Below, piece by piece: positions 15,389 to 22,670 of a stretch of 38,768 bases of DNA; position 1 is the stretch's first letter; every line of letters begins with the position of its first letter. The stretch covers positions 1-38,768 of the forward strand of contig NZ_LLZI01000253.1 in NCBI RefSeq assembly GCF_001509485.1, in the 5' to 3' direction. Position numbers and translations under genes: made by a program. Below the pieces are notes generated by a model. It did no database searches, was not told where the DNA came from, and saw only the letters and a program-made list of their open reading frames with translations. Source of the stretch: Streptomyces sp. NRRL F-4489 (GTDB lineage Bacteria; Actinomycetota; Actinomycetes; Streptomycetales; Streptomycetaceae).

Positions 15389-16543
15389 GTGAACACCATC
15401 AAAACCCTCTGCTTCGTCATCGCGGCGCTCTCGTCGTACGCCGCGCTCGTCTACCGGCTGAGCCAGTTCCGGCGCAGCCGGGGCGACAGCGCCTACCGCA
15501 CCCTGGTGATCACACTGGTCCTCCAGTGCCTCACCTTCACCATGGGTGCCGTCGCCATGGGCGGCGACCGCTTCCTGGGCGTCGGCAATCTCGCCATCCT
15601 CGTGATGCACGTCTCGGCGGTGGCCTTCTGCGTCAGCGCGCAGATCATCCTGCTGCACTGGGCGTCCACCGCCGAGGACGCGGCGCGCAAGTCCCGTTTC
15701 TGGCTGCTGACCGGCGGTGCGCTGACCGCGCTGCTGGTGGCGCTGTTCTTCGTGGCGAACGGCCCGGGGCGGCCGGCGGCCGACTTCAACACCGGCAGCG
15801 GGCAGCCGCTGGTCCTCGTCTACCTCCTGGTCTTCATCGTGTCCCAGGCGGTGCCGTGCGTCACGATCTTCCGCCAGTGCGGCCCGTACGCGCGGATGGC
15901 CGGCAAGTCCCCGCTGCGGCAGGCGCTGCGGCTGCTGTCCGTGGCCGCGGTGGTCCTCTTCCTCTACTGCCTGGCCCGGACGGTCAACATCCTCACGGCC
16001 GCGGGCGGGCTCGACATCGGCGGCTGGCAGCTGGCCTCGAACGTCTTCAGCGCGGCCGGCATCGTCCTGCTCTCGCTCAGCCTGACCATCTCCTCCTGGG
16101 GAGCCTCGGTCACCCGGCTGGCCACCTGGGCGCGCAACTACCGCTCGTACCGCGTGCTCCACCCGCTCTGGCGGGATCTGTACGAGTCCTCGCCGGACAT
16201 CGTGCTGGAGCCGCCGGGGGCCGCGGTCTCCGACCTCGACTACCGGCTGCACCGGCGGGTGGTGGAGATACGCGACGGCTGGCGGGACCTGCGGCCCTAC
16301 ATCGACCGTACGGCGGGCGGTGACGGCGGTGCGGCGGCCGGGGCCGGCGAGGAGGCGCGGCAGGCGTACACCGAGGCGGCGCAGATCCGGCAGGCGCTGC
16401 GCGCCAAGCGCACCGGCACGAGGCCCGCCGAGAGCAAGGACGCCGGCGGCTTCGACGACCGGGACAATGAACACTTCCCGGCGGAGGTCGCCTGGCTGAC
16501 GAAGGTCGCGGCCGCGTACCGGCGGCTCGGCGACGCGGGGTGA
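15389..16543 (+). CDS. MAB_1171c-type integral membrane protein
   Basis: About 384 residues, with seven hydrophobic segments in the first 250 residues (for example LCFVIAALSSYAALVY, LVLVYLLVFIVSQAV, AAVVLFLYCLA, AAGIVLLSLSLTISSWG). A cytosolic tail follows with RSYRVLHPLWRDLYESSPDI and DLDYRLHRRVVEIRDGW, the signature of the MAB_1171c putative transporter family. The GTG at 15389 has GGGGAA 9 bases upstream. An ATG at 15380 would sit on top of the binding site and is less likely. Known context: in actinomycetes this family often sits with an XRE regulator and an ImmA/IrrE peptidase, both of which follow here. The transported substrate is unknown. Confidence 0.85.
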   Translation: MNTIKTLCFVIAALSSYAALVYRLSQFRRSRGDSAYRTLVITLVLQCLTFTMGAVAMGGDRFLGVGNLAILVMHVSAVAFCVSAQIILLHWASTAEDAARKSRFWLLTGGALTALLVALFFVANGPGRPAADFNTGSGQPLVLVYLLVFIVSQAVPCVTIFRQCGPYARMAGKSPLRQALRLLSVAAVVLFLYCLARTVNILTAAGGLDIGGWQLASNVFSAAGIVLLSLSLTISSWGASVTRLATWARNYRSYRVLHPLWRDLYESSPDIVLEPPGAAVSDLDYRLHRRVVEIRDGWRDLRPYIDRTAGGDGGAAAGAGEEARQAYTEAAQIRQALRAKRTGTRPAESKDAGGFDDRDNEHFPAEVAWLTKVAAAYRRLGDAG

Positions 16544-16612
16544 GGCGCGGCGCGCGTCAGGCGTGAGGCGCTACACGCGCCAACAGGCGTTACGCGCGCC
16601 CGGGTTGAGGGT

Positions 16613-16773
16613 CCCGCCCGGTCTGCCCCCGTGCAGTCCGGGCGGGGTCTCCCCCGTTCCCCCGTGAGGCCCCCGTTTCCCCCGTGGGGCCTCCGCTTGC
16701 GCCGTACCGGGCAGGCGGGTGGCCCGCCCGTCCGGTCCGCCCCGGCCGTTCCCCCGAAGGCCGGGCCGGACCG
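16613..16773 (+). terminator. Three tandem hairpins after the membrane protein gene
   Basis: Hairpin 1: CCCGCCCGG (16613-16621) with CCGGGCGGG (16638-16646). Hairpin 2: GAGGCCCC (16666-16673) with GGGGCCTC (16686-16693). Hairpin 3: a 15-bp pair with one mismatch, 16733-16747 and 16759-16773. None has a T tract, as is common for Streptomyces terminators. Together they should block read-through into the regulator gene. Confidence 0.5.
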
Positions 16774-16813
16774 CGTGGCCGGCAGCCAACTCGGCTACCC
16801 CCGTGAGCAAAGT

Positions 16814-16826
16814 TAGCCATCAGCTA
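16814..16826 (+). promoter_or_regulatory. Operator site 1, TAGC-N5-GCTA
   Basis: TAGCCATCAGCTA, a palindrome with a 5-base spacer. It recurs as site 2 with the same spacing, 84 bp centre to centre (about eight helical turns). A free half-site GCTA at 16876-16879 lies between them. Likely recognised by the EspR-like protein encoded just downstream. Confidence 0.5.
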
Positions 16827-16897
16827 TCGGCGTGGGGTCAACGTTGGCGGAGTCCGGTCCGATTGTCAACTGACAGCTAATCTGCGAAACTGGGAAT

Positions 16898-16910
16898 TAG
16901 CCGAGGGCTA
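16898..16910 (+). promoter_or_regulatory. Operator site 2, TAGC-N5-GCTA
   Basis: TAGCCGAGGGCTA, embedded in a wider near-palindrome (GAATTAGCC with GGCTATTC). It lies 31 bases before the ATG of the EspR-like gene, next to its ribosome binding site, a position suited to autorepression. Confidence 0.5.
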
Positions 16911-16941
16911 TTCCGAGGAGGTGACGGGAGGGAGTTTCACC

Positions 16942-17382
16942 ATGTCGGAGACCGACGACCGGCCCGTGCTGGCAGTGCGTCTGGACAACCTCTTCAAGAC
17001 GGTCCGCCCCAAGGGCAGGCACTGGACCAACGCGGAGGTGGCGGACGAGCTGAAGCGGGCCAACCCCGAACTCCGCGTCGGCGGCGTCTACCTCTCCCAG
17101 CTCCGGACCGGCAAGCGCTCCAACCCCTCCCCCGATCTGCTGGCCGCCCTGGCCCGCTTCTTCGGCGTCTCGGTCGCCTACTTCTTCGACGACAAGGTCG
17201 CCGAGTCGGTGCTCGGCGAGGTCGCGGCGCTGGAGGCGCTGCGGCAGTCCGGCGTCCGCGCGGTGGCGATGCGGGCCGCCGGGATGAAGAAGGAGAACCT
17301 CCAGGCCATCACGGCGATCATGGACCAGTACCGCCAGATGCAGGGGCTGCCGCCGGTCACCGACGCCGCGGACCAGGAGTGA
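16942..17382 (+). CDS. EspR-like helix-turn-helix regulator
   Basis: A 146-residue XRE-type protein. The N-terminal domain (VRLDNLFKTVRPKGRHWTN, AEVADELKRA, VYLSQLRTGKRSNPSPDLL, ALARFFGVSVAYFFDD) closely follows the layout of mycobacterial EspR. A helical C-terminal part (LEALRQSGVRAVAMRAAGM, LQAITAIMDQYRQMQG) is probably for dimerisation. The ATG at 16942 has GGAGGGAG about 8 bases upstream; an upstream GTG at 16921 is less well placed. Known: EspR is a nucleoid-associated regulator that binds distant sites and bridges DNA. The paired palindromes upstream fit this. The gene overlaps the ImmA/IrrE gene by GTGA, so the two are co-translated, like an antitoxin-regulator with its peptidase. Confidence 0.9.
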   Translation: MSETDDRPVLAVRLDNLFKTVRPKGRHWTNAEVADELKRANPELRVGGVYLSQLRTGKRSNPSPDLLAALARFFGVSVAYFFDDKVAESVLGEVAALEALRQSGVRAVAMRAAGMKKENLQAITAIMDQYRQMQGLPPVTDAADQE

Positions 17383-17987
17383 GGCTCCGCAAGGGGCGGT
17401 CGGCCGACCAGGAGCGCCGCAGCCGCCTCAAGCAGCTCCGCAAGGCCGGCGCGCGCCGGATCGCCGCGCTCGACCTGCCCGAGACGGCCGACGTGGCCGA
17501 GCTGTGCCGCCACCTCGGCGAGGTCCGCGGCCGCCCGATCACGCTCGTCCCGATGCCGATGCCGGCCTCGCACCCGTGCGGAATGTGGGTCGCCGCGCGC
17601 GACGAGGACCTCATCTTCTACGACGCCAACACCACCGGCGCGCATCAGGAGCACATCATCTTGCACGAGCTGGGCCACATCATCTGCTGCCACCGCGGGG
17701 CGGGCGGGCTGGACGAGGCGGGCGCCCGGATGCTCTTCCCCAACCTCGACCCCGACCTGGTCCGGGACATGCTGCTGCGCGCCACGTACGACGACGAGCA
17801 GGAGCAGGAGGCCGAGATCATCGCGTATCTGCTCTCGCAGCGGGTGGGCGGCGCGGCGGAACGGCCGAGCTCCGGTGGGGAGTTGGGGGACGGTGCGGCG
17901 GCGGGTGCCGGTGGTGCCGACGGCGCGGAGAGCGGGGCTTCCGGCGCCGACGCGATGCTCAGCAGGATCGAGCGCACGCTGATGTGA
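17379..17987 (+). CDS. ImmA/IrrE-family zinc metallopeptidase
   Basis: A 202-residue protein with the zinc motif HELGHIICCH (HExxH) and a downstream acidic helix EQEQEAEIIAYLL that supplies the third ligand. The N-terminus (DVAELCRHLGEVRGRP) is typical of actinobacterial members. The C-terminal 50 residues are Gly/Ala-rich and probably disordered. Known: ImmA/IrrE proteases cleave XRE repressors to induce stress or mobile-element genes. Here the partner would be the EspR-like protein, whose gene overlaps by four bases. It converges on the polyketide gene with only 31 bp between stops. Confidence 0.92.
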   Translation: MRLRKGRSADQERRSRLKQLRKAGARRIAALDLPETADVAELCRHLGEVRGRPITLVPMPMPASHPCGMWVAARDEDLIFYDANTTGAHQEHIILHELGHIICCHRGAGGLDEAGARMLFPNLDPDLVRDMLLRATYDDEQEQEAEIIAYLLSQRVGGAAERPSSGGELGDGAAAGAGGADGAESGASGADAMLSRIERTLM

Positions 17988-18018
17988 GCGGGGAGCGGGC
18001 CTTCGTCCGTTCCCGTGC

Positions 18019-21000
18019 TCAGCCGCCGGCCGCCGCCACCTCCTCGGCGAGGATCGCCACGGCCCGGCGGATGTCCTCCTCCCGGTGCTCGCTGGTGACG
18101 AAGAACCGCAGCCTGGCCAGGCCCTCCGCCACCGCCGGATGGAAGATCGGGTCGGCGGTCACGCCCCGCCGGAACAGCCGGTCCGCCACCCGCAGGGTCC
18201 GCGCCGAGTCGCCGAGCAGGCACGGCACGATCGGCGTGTGCGCGCTGGCGCCGGTCGCCAGACCGGCCTCGGAGGCCAGCCGGAGGAAGAGTCCGGCGTT
18301 GCGCCGCAGGGTGCGGACGCGGTGCGGTTCGGCGGTGATCAGCTCGGTGGCGGCCAGCGCCGCGGCCGCGTTCGCCGGGGACAGTCCGACGCTGTAGACG
18401 AAACCGGGCAGGGTGTGCCGCAGCCACCGCACCATCCGGGCCGAGCCGCCGAGGTAACCGCCGCAGCTGGCAAGGGACTTGGACAGGGTGCCCATCCACA
18501 CGTCCACATCGGACCGGTCGGTGCCGAAGAACTCGCCGACGCCGCGGCCGCGTTCGCCGACCGTGCCGATGCTGTGCGCCTCGTCCACCATCAGCAGCGC
18601 GCCGTAGCGCTTCTTCAGCTCGATCACGGCGGGCAGGTCGAGCAGGTCGCCGTCCATGCTGTACGCGCCCTCGGCGGCGATCAGCACCCGCCGGAAGCGC
18701 GGACGGTTGCGGCGCAGCAGGTACTCCAGCTGACCGGTGTCGTTGTGCGCGAACGGGCGCCGGGCCGCGCCGGACAGCGCGCAGCCCTGGAGGATGCTGT
18801 CGTGCGCCAGGGAGTCGTGCAGCACCAGGTCCCCGGCGCCGACGAGGTGGCCGATGGCGGTGACGTTGGTGGCGTGGCCGCTCACCAGCGCCAGGCAGTC
18901 CTCGACGCCGAGGAAATCGGCCAGCGCCCGCTCCAGCCGTACGGTCAGGTCCCGTTCCCCGGAGAGCACCCGGCTCGCGGAGACCGAGGACCCGTACCGC
19001 TCGACGGCCCGGTGCACGGCCTCGTTGACCGCCGGATGGCCGGAGAGGCCCAGGTAGTTGTAGCTGCCGAAGGAGAGGTACGGGCGGCCGCCGATCTCGG
19101 TGGTGTCCCGCAGGGTGCCCTGGTGCACCCGGAAGTAGGGGAACTCCGCGCCGCTGCCGGCGACCGCCCGCAGCCGCTCCTCGAAGTCCCGGACCTCGGG
19201 GAAGTCGTCTATGCGGGCGGTGCCGGCATAGGGGTCGGCGGGGTTTTGGGGGGTCGCGGTGTACGGGGCGGCTTCCGGCGGCAGCGGGGCGCCGGGGGCC
19301 GGGGGTTCGGTGAGGTGGGCTCCGACCAGGGCGGTCAGCCGGGCGACGGTCAGGCCGGGGGCGAACATCTCGTCGGTGCGGAAGCCGGGCGCCCGTTTGC
19401 CGATGCCGACCTCCAGCTCCTGGAGCATCAGCGAGTCGAAGCCGAGGTCGGTGGTGAGCGTCATCGCCTCGTCGATATCGGCGGGCGGGTAGACGCCGGT
19501 GCGCGCCACCTCTTCGCGGACGAGGGCGGCGGCGGAGGCGGTTGCAGCGGGGGTCGGCGCGGGCGCGTCCTCGCGCGTCGCGGGGGCCGGCGGCGGGTCC
19601 CCGGCCTCGCGGGCCGCCTCGTCCACCGCCCAGTGGCGGCGCGGGGCGAGCGGGCTCGGCGGGAGGGTGCACGGGGGTATGCGCCCGCCGGGCGGAGGCA
19701 CCGGCGGGTGGGCGGGACCGGCGCCGGGGCCACCGTCCGAGTCGGCGTCGGGGCCAATCTCCGGGGCGTCCCCCGCCTCCACCGCCGACGCCGCTTCCGT
19801 CAGCCGGGCGAGGGCGTCGTCGGTGTCCCCGGCCAGGACGGAGAGACGTTCCTCCAGGGGGGCTCGGCCGGCGAGGGTGGCCGCCACCGCGGCCAGCGGC
19901 GGGCGGTCGGCGGCCAGGGTGTCGGCCACCTCCCGGGCGTAACGGGCCAGTCCGGCCCGGTCGCGGGCGCTGAGGACCAGGCGGTACGGCCCCGCCTCAA
20001 CGGCCGGACGGGCGGCCGGGTCCGGGCCCGTCACCGGCTCCGGCTCGTACGACTCCACGACCAGATGCACCCCGGTCCCCCCGAAGCCGAAGGCGCTCAC
20101 CCCGGCCCGGCGCGGCCGCCCGGACGCGGGCCAGCGGACCGGCGCGGCCGGGACGGTCAGCCCGGCCGCGTCCAGCGCCGCGCGGTCGGCCGGTGCGTAC
20201 GCGGGCTGCGGCGGTATGACCCCGCGGTGCACGGCCAGTACGGTCTTGATCAGCCCGGCGATGCCGGCGGCGTTGAGGGCGTGGCCGACCACCGCCTTCA
20301 CCGCGCCGACGTAGGCCGGCGCGGCCCGTTCGCCGCGCAGGGCGCGCAGCGCGGCGAGTTCGACCGGGTCGCCCACGGGGGTGCCGGTGCCGTGCGCCTC
20401 CAGGTAGTCCACCGCGTCCGGCGGCAGCCCGGCGTCCCGGTAGGCGCGGCGCAGCGCCCGGAGCTGGCCGGCCTCCTGGGGGTGCAGTCCGCCCTGCACG
20501 GTCCCGTCGTTGGCCGTGCCGACGCCGCGGATCACCGCGTAGACCCGGTCGCCGGCCGCCAGCGCGTCGGACAGCGGCCGCAGCGCCAGCACCCCGGCGC
20601 CCTCGCCGAGCACGAAACCGTCGGCGTCCGCGCCGAACGGCAGGCAGCGGCCGCTGCGCGAGAGCGCGCCGATCCGGCACAGCCCGACCAGCAGGTCGGG
20701 GGTGAGCGTCAGCTGGGCGCCGCCGGCCAGCGCGATCCGGCAGCGGCCGGCGCGCAGCGCGTGCACGGCGTTGGCCACCGCCATCAGCCCGCCGGAGCAC
20801 GCCGAGTCCAGGGCGTAGCTCTCCCCGTGCAGGTCGAAGACCGAACTGATGGTGTTGGGGCCCATGTTGAGCAGCAGCCCGGCCACCGAGGTGCCGTGCA
20901 GTCCGTCGACGCCGCGGACCATCTCCGCCCAGCCGGGGTCGGCCGCGCGGGCGCCGAACTCGCCGCCGGCCAGCTGCCGCATCCGGACGCGCAGGGTGCT

Positions 21001-21474
21001 CAGCTCGCGGTAGCCGCTCTCGGTGAGGGCGGTGATGACCGAGGTCTCCTCGCGGTCGAAGCCCCCGGCCTCCCACCCGGCGTCCTGGATCGCCTCACGG
21101 GCCAGATCGACCAGCAGCCGGGCCTGCGGGTCCATCGAACGGGCCCGGCGCGGCGGGATGCCGTAGTGCGCGGCGTCGAAGCGGTCGACGTCCGGCAGCA
21201 GTGCCATGGTGTCCGTGTAGGCGGCGGCGGTGTCGCGGAAGCTGTCGGTGAGGAACGCGGCGCGCCGCCACCGGGTGTCCGGGACGGGGGCGAACTGCGG
21301 TTCGGGGGCGGTCAGCAGCCGCCAGTACGCGGTGACGTGGCGCGCCCCGGGGAAGCGGCAGGCCATCCCGACCACCGCGATATCGTCCCGCCGCGCCCCG
21401 GCGGCCCCGGCGGCGCGCCCCGGCCGCTCCCCTCGCTCCGTACGCGGGGCAGGCTCCGCGCCCACCGCACCCAT
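18019..21474 (-). CDS. KS-ACP-aminoacyl synthase (AOS) hybrid megasynthase without AT
   Basis: About 1151 residues. Domain order: ketosynthase (residues about 30-480) with Cys in ALDSACSGG (about 226), His in EAHGTGTPVGD (about 361) and His in VVGHALNAAG (about 398). A KS-AT-type linker follows (YRLVLSARDRAGLARYARE), then directly a short proline-rich stretch and a post-AT-like linker (LPPSPLAPRRHW). An ACP follows with DLGFDSLMLQ (phosphopantetheine Ser about 681). Last comes an alpha-oxoamine synthase (about 770-1150) with SYNYLGLSGHP, AEGAYSMDGD, VDEAHSIG and the PLP lysine in TLSKSLASCGG (about 999). The AT domain looks excised and no thioesterase is present. Known: AOS domains release an acyl-ACP by decarboxylative condensation with an amino acid, giving a 2-amino ketone. 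The ATG at 21474 is chosen; a GTG at 21483 is equally possible. It follows the SDR gene by about 130 bp. Confidence 0.9.
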   Translation of the reverse strand: MGAVGAEPAPRTERGERPGRAAGAAGARRDDIAVVGMACRFPGARHVTAYWRLLTAPEPQFAPVPDTRWRRAAFLTDSFRDTAAAYTDTMALLPDVDRFDAAHYGIPPRRARSMDPQARLLVDLAREAIQDAGWEAGGFDREETSVITALTESGYRELSTLRVRMRQLAGGEFGARAADPGWAEMVRGVDGLHGTSVAGLLLNMGPNTISSVFDLHGESYALDSACSGGLMAVANAVHALRAGRCRIALAGGAQLTLTPDLLVGLCRIGALSRSGRCLPFGADADGFVLGEGAGVLALRPLSDALAAGDRVYAVIRGVGTANDGTVQGGLHPQEAGQLRALRRAYRDAGLPPDAVDYLEAHGTGTPVGDPVELAALRALRGERAAPAYVGAVKAVVGHALNAAGIAGLIKTVLAVHRGVIPPQPAYAPADRAALDAAGLTVPAAPVRWPASGRPRRAGVSAFGFGGTGVHLVVESYEPEPVTGPDPAARPAVEAGPYRLVLSARDRAGLARYAREVADTLAADRPPLAAVAATLAGRAPLEERLSVLAGDTDDALARLTEAASAVEAGDAPEIGPDADSDGGPGAGPAHPPVPPPGGRIPPCTLPPSPLAPRRHWAVDEAAREAGDPPPAPATREDAPAPTPAATASAAALVREEVARTGVYPPADIDEAMTLTTDLGFDSLMLQELEVGIGKRAPGFRTDEMFAPGLTVARLTALVGAHLTEPPAPGAPLPPEAAPYTATPQNPADPYAGTARIDDFPEVRDFEERLRAVAGSGAEFPYFRVHQGTLRDTTEIGGRPYLSFGSYNYLGLSGHPAVNEAVHRAVERYGSSVSASRVLSGERDLTVRLERALADFLGVEDCLALVSGHATNVTAIGHLVGAGDLVLHDSLAHDSILQGCALSGAARRPFAHNDTGQLEYLLRRNRPRFRRVLIAAEGAYSMDGDLLDLPAVIELKKRYGALLMVDEAHSIGTVGERGRGVGEFFGTDRSDVDVWMGTLSKSLASCGGYLGGSARMVRWLRHTLPGFVYSVGLSPANAAAALAATELITAEPHRVRTLRRNAGLFLRLASEAGLATGASAHTPIVPCLLGDSARTLRVADRLFRRGVTADPIFHPAVAEGLARLRFFVTSEHREEDIRRAVAILAEEVAAAGG

Positions 21475-21556
21475 TGAACCCACTGCTTCCCTTGCCCTCT
21501 GCCCTGTGAACGACCCCCAGTTCCCCCTGCTCCCCCGCAATTCCCCGTATCCCGCT

Positions 21557-21595
21557 ATGCGTCAACTACGCCAGAACGCACGGGCGTTGACGCAT
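21557..21595. promoter_or_regulatory. Perfect 10-bp inverted repeat upstream of the KS-ACP-AOS gene
   Basis: ATGCGTCAAC (21557-21566) and GTTGACGCAT (21586-21595) are perfect inverted repeats with a 19-base spacer. The spacer's right side joins in a smaller nested palindrome (AACGC/GCGTT). TTGACG in one arm could serve as a -35 for the megasynthase gene. It is a candidate operator, or a hairpin between the SDR and megasynthase genes. Confidence 0.5.
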
Positions 21596-21603
21596 CACGG
21601 ACC

Positions 21604-22545
21604 TCACCCGGCGGTGCCCGTCCGGGCCCGCCACCACTCCACCGTCGCCGTGATCTGCTCCTCGACGGGCGTGGCGCGGACCGCGAACGCGGCCTCGTAC
21701 GCGCCGGTGTCCACGACGAACGGGCGCGCGAACTGGTAGCGGACCTCCTTCAGTTCGCGCAGCAGCGGCGAGACCAGGCCCGCGAGCCCGAGCACGGCCG
21801 GCGGCAGCGGGCGGACCTGGACCGGGCCGGTGCCGGCCTCGGCGGCGAGCCGGTCGACCATCTCCTGGGTGGACAGCGCGGGGGCGGTCGGGGCGTGCCA
21901 GGCGCGGCCCCAGGCCCGCTCCTCCCCGGCCACCTCGGCCAGCGCCCGGGCCACGTCGGGGATATAGGTCCAGCTGTGCGGGGCGCGCGGGTCGCCGAGC
22001 GCGGAGACCGGCTTGCCGCGCAGCAGCTTGGGCATGACCCGGTCGGCCAGATGCCCGCCGCCGGTCACGCCGGGCCCGAAGAAGTCCGAGGCCCGCAGCT
22101 CGACCGCGCGGATCCGGCCCTGCTCGTGCAGCGCGCGGGCCTGCTCCCAGGCGGCGGCCCGCACCCGGCCCTTGGGGCCGGTCGCGGCGAGCGGCAGGTC
22201 CTCGGTCAGCGGGCCGTCCACCGGGCCGTAGCCGTAGAGGTTGCCCAGCATGACCAGGACGGCGCCGGTGGCCTCGGCCGCCGCGCACGCGGACGCGGAC
22301 AGCGCCGGCCATTCGGCGGCCCAGCGGGGGTACGGCGGCGCGCCGCAGCTGAAGAGCGCGTCCGCGCCGCGGGCGGCCTCGGTCAGCCGCCCGCTGTCCG
22401 CGGCGTCCAGCGCGAGGTGCTCGATACCGGGCTCGGGGCTCCGGCCCGACCTGGTGACGACCCGTACGGTGTGGCCCTGGCCGGCCAGCAGCCGGGCGGT
22501 GGCGGCCCCGGCGGGCCCGTATCCGATCACGACGTAAAGACTCAC
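21604..22545 (-). CDS. Atypical SDR, NAD-dependent epimerase/dehydratase family
   Basis: A 313-residue Rossmann-fold protein. The N-terminal nucleotide loop is VVIGYGPAGAATARLL, then VLVMLGNLYGYGP, in which the tyrosines stand near the expected YxxxK position without a clear K. ELRASDFFGPG follows, then SWTYIPDVARALAEVAG, and an STQEMVDRLAAEAG tail. These are family features of extended/atypical SDRs that use NAD(P)H. The GTG at 22545 has no Shine-Dalgarno; TAGTGT (22552-22557) ends six bases upstream, so the transcript may be leaderless. It is oriented with the KS-ACP-AOS gene downstream, so it may reduce the 2-amino ketone or another intermediate. A general metabolic role cannot be excluded. 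Confidence 0.82.
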   Translation of the reverse strand: MSLYVVIGYGPAGAATARLLAGQGHTVRVVTRSGRSPEPGIEHLALDAADSGRLTEAARGADALFSCGAPPYPRWAAEWPALSASACAAAEATGAVLVMLGNLYGYGPVDGPLTEDLPLAATGPKGRVRAAAWEQARALHEQGRIRAVELRASDFFGPGVTGGGHLADRVMPKLLRGKPVSALGDPRAPHSWTYIPDVARALAEVAGEERAWGRAWHAPTAPALSTQEMVDRLAAEAGTGPVQVRPLPPAVLGLAGLVSPLLRELKEVRYQFARPFVVDTGAYEAAFAVRATPVEEQITATVEWWRARTGTAG

Positions 22546-22670
22546 GCGCGCACACTAACCCGGCCGTGCGAACGCGCTGCCCGGTATGAGCCACCGGGCG
22601 GCGGACGGGCCCCGGGGCGGCGATCCGGGCCGCCCGCCGCGGCTCGCGGAACGCCCGACCCGGGGCTCGG

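Larger units (their letters stand above)
16544..16941 (+). other. Intergenic region with stacked hairpins and operators
   Basis: About 400 bp with no gene. The first part holds three successive GC hairpins and the last 130 bp, much lower in GC, holds the paired TAGC-N5-GCTA sites and the promoter of the EspR-like gene. TAATCT at 16878-16883 is a possible -10, without a clear -35. Confidence 0.6.

Noticed and set aside
14033..16474. 813-codon minus-strand open frame across the tetR and membrane protein genes
   Set aside because: Shadow frame with no recognisable domain; plus-strand genes have clear motifs.
18085..21477. 1130-codon plus-strand open frame antisense to the megasynthase
   Set aside because: GC-rich shadow of the real gene; composition is Gly/Arg/Val/Gln-rich with no motif.
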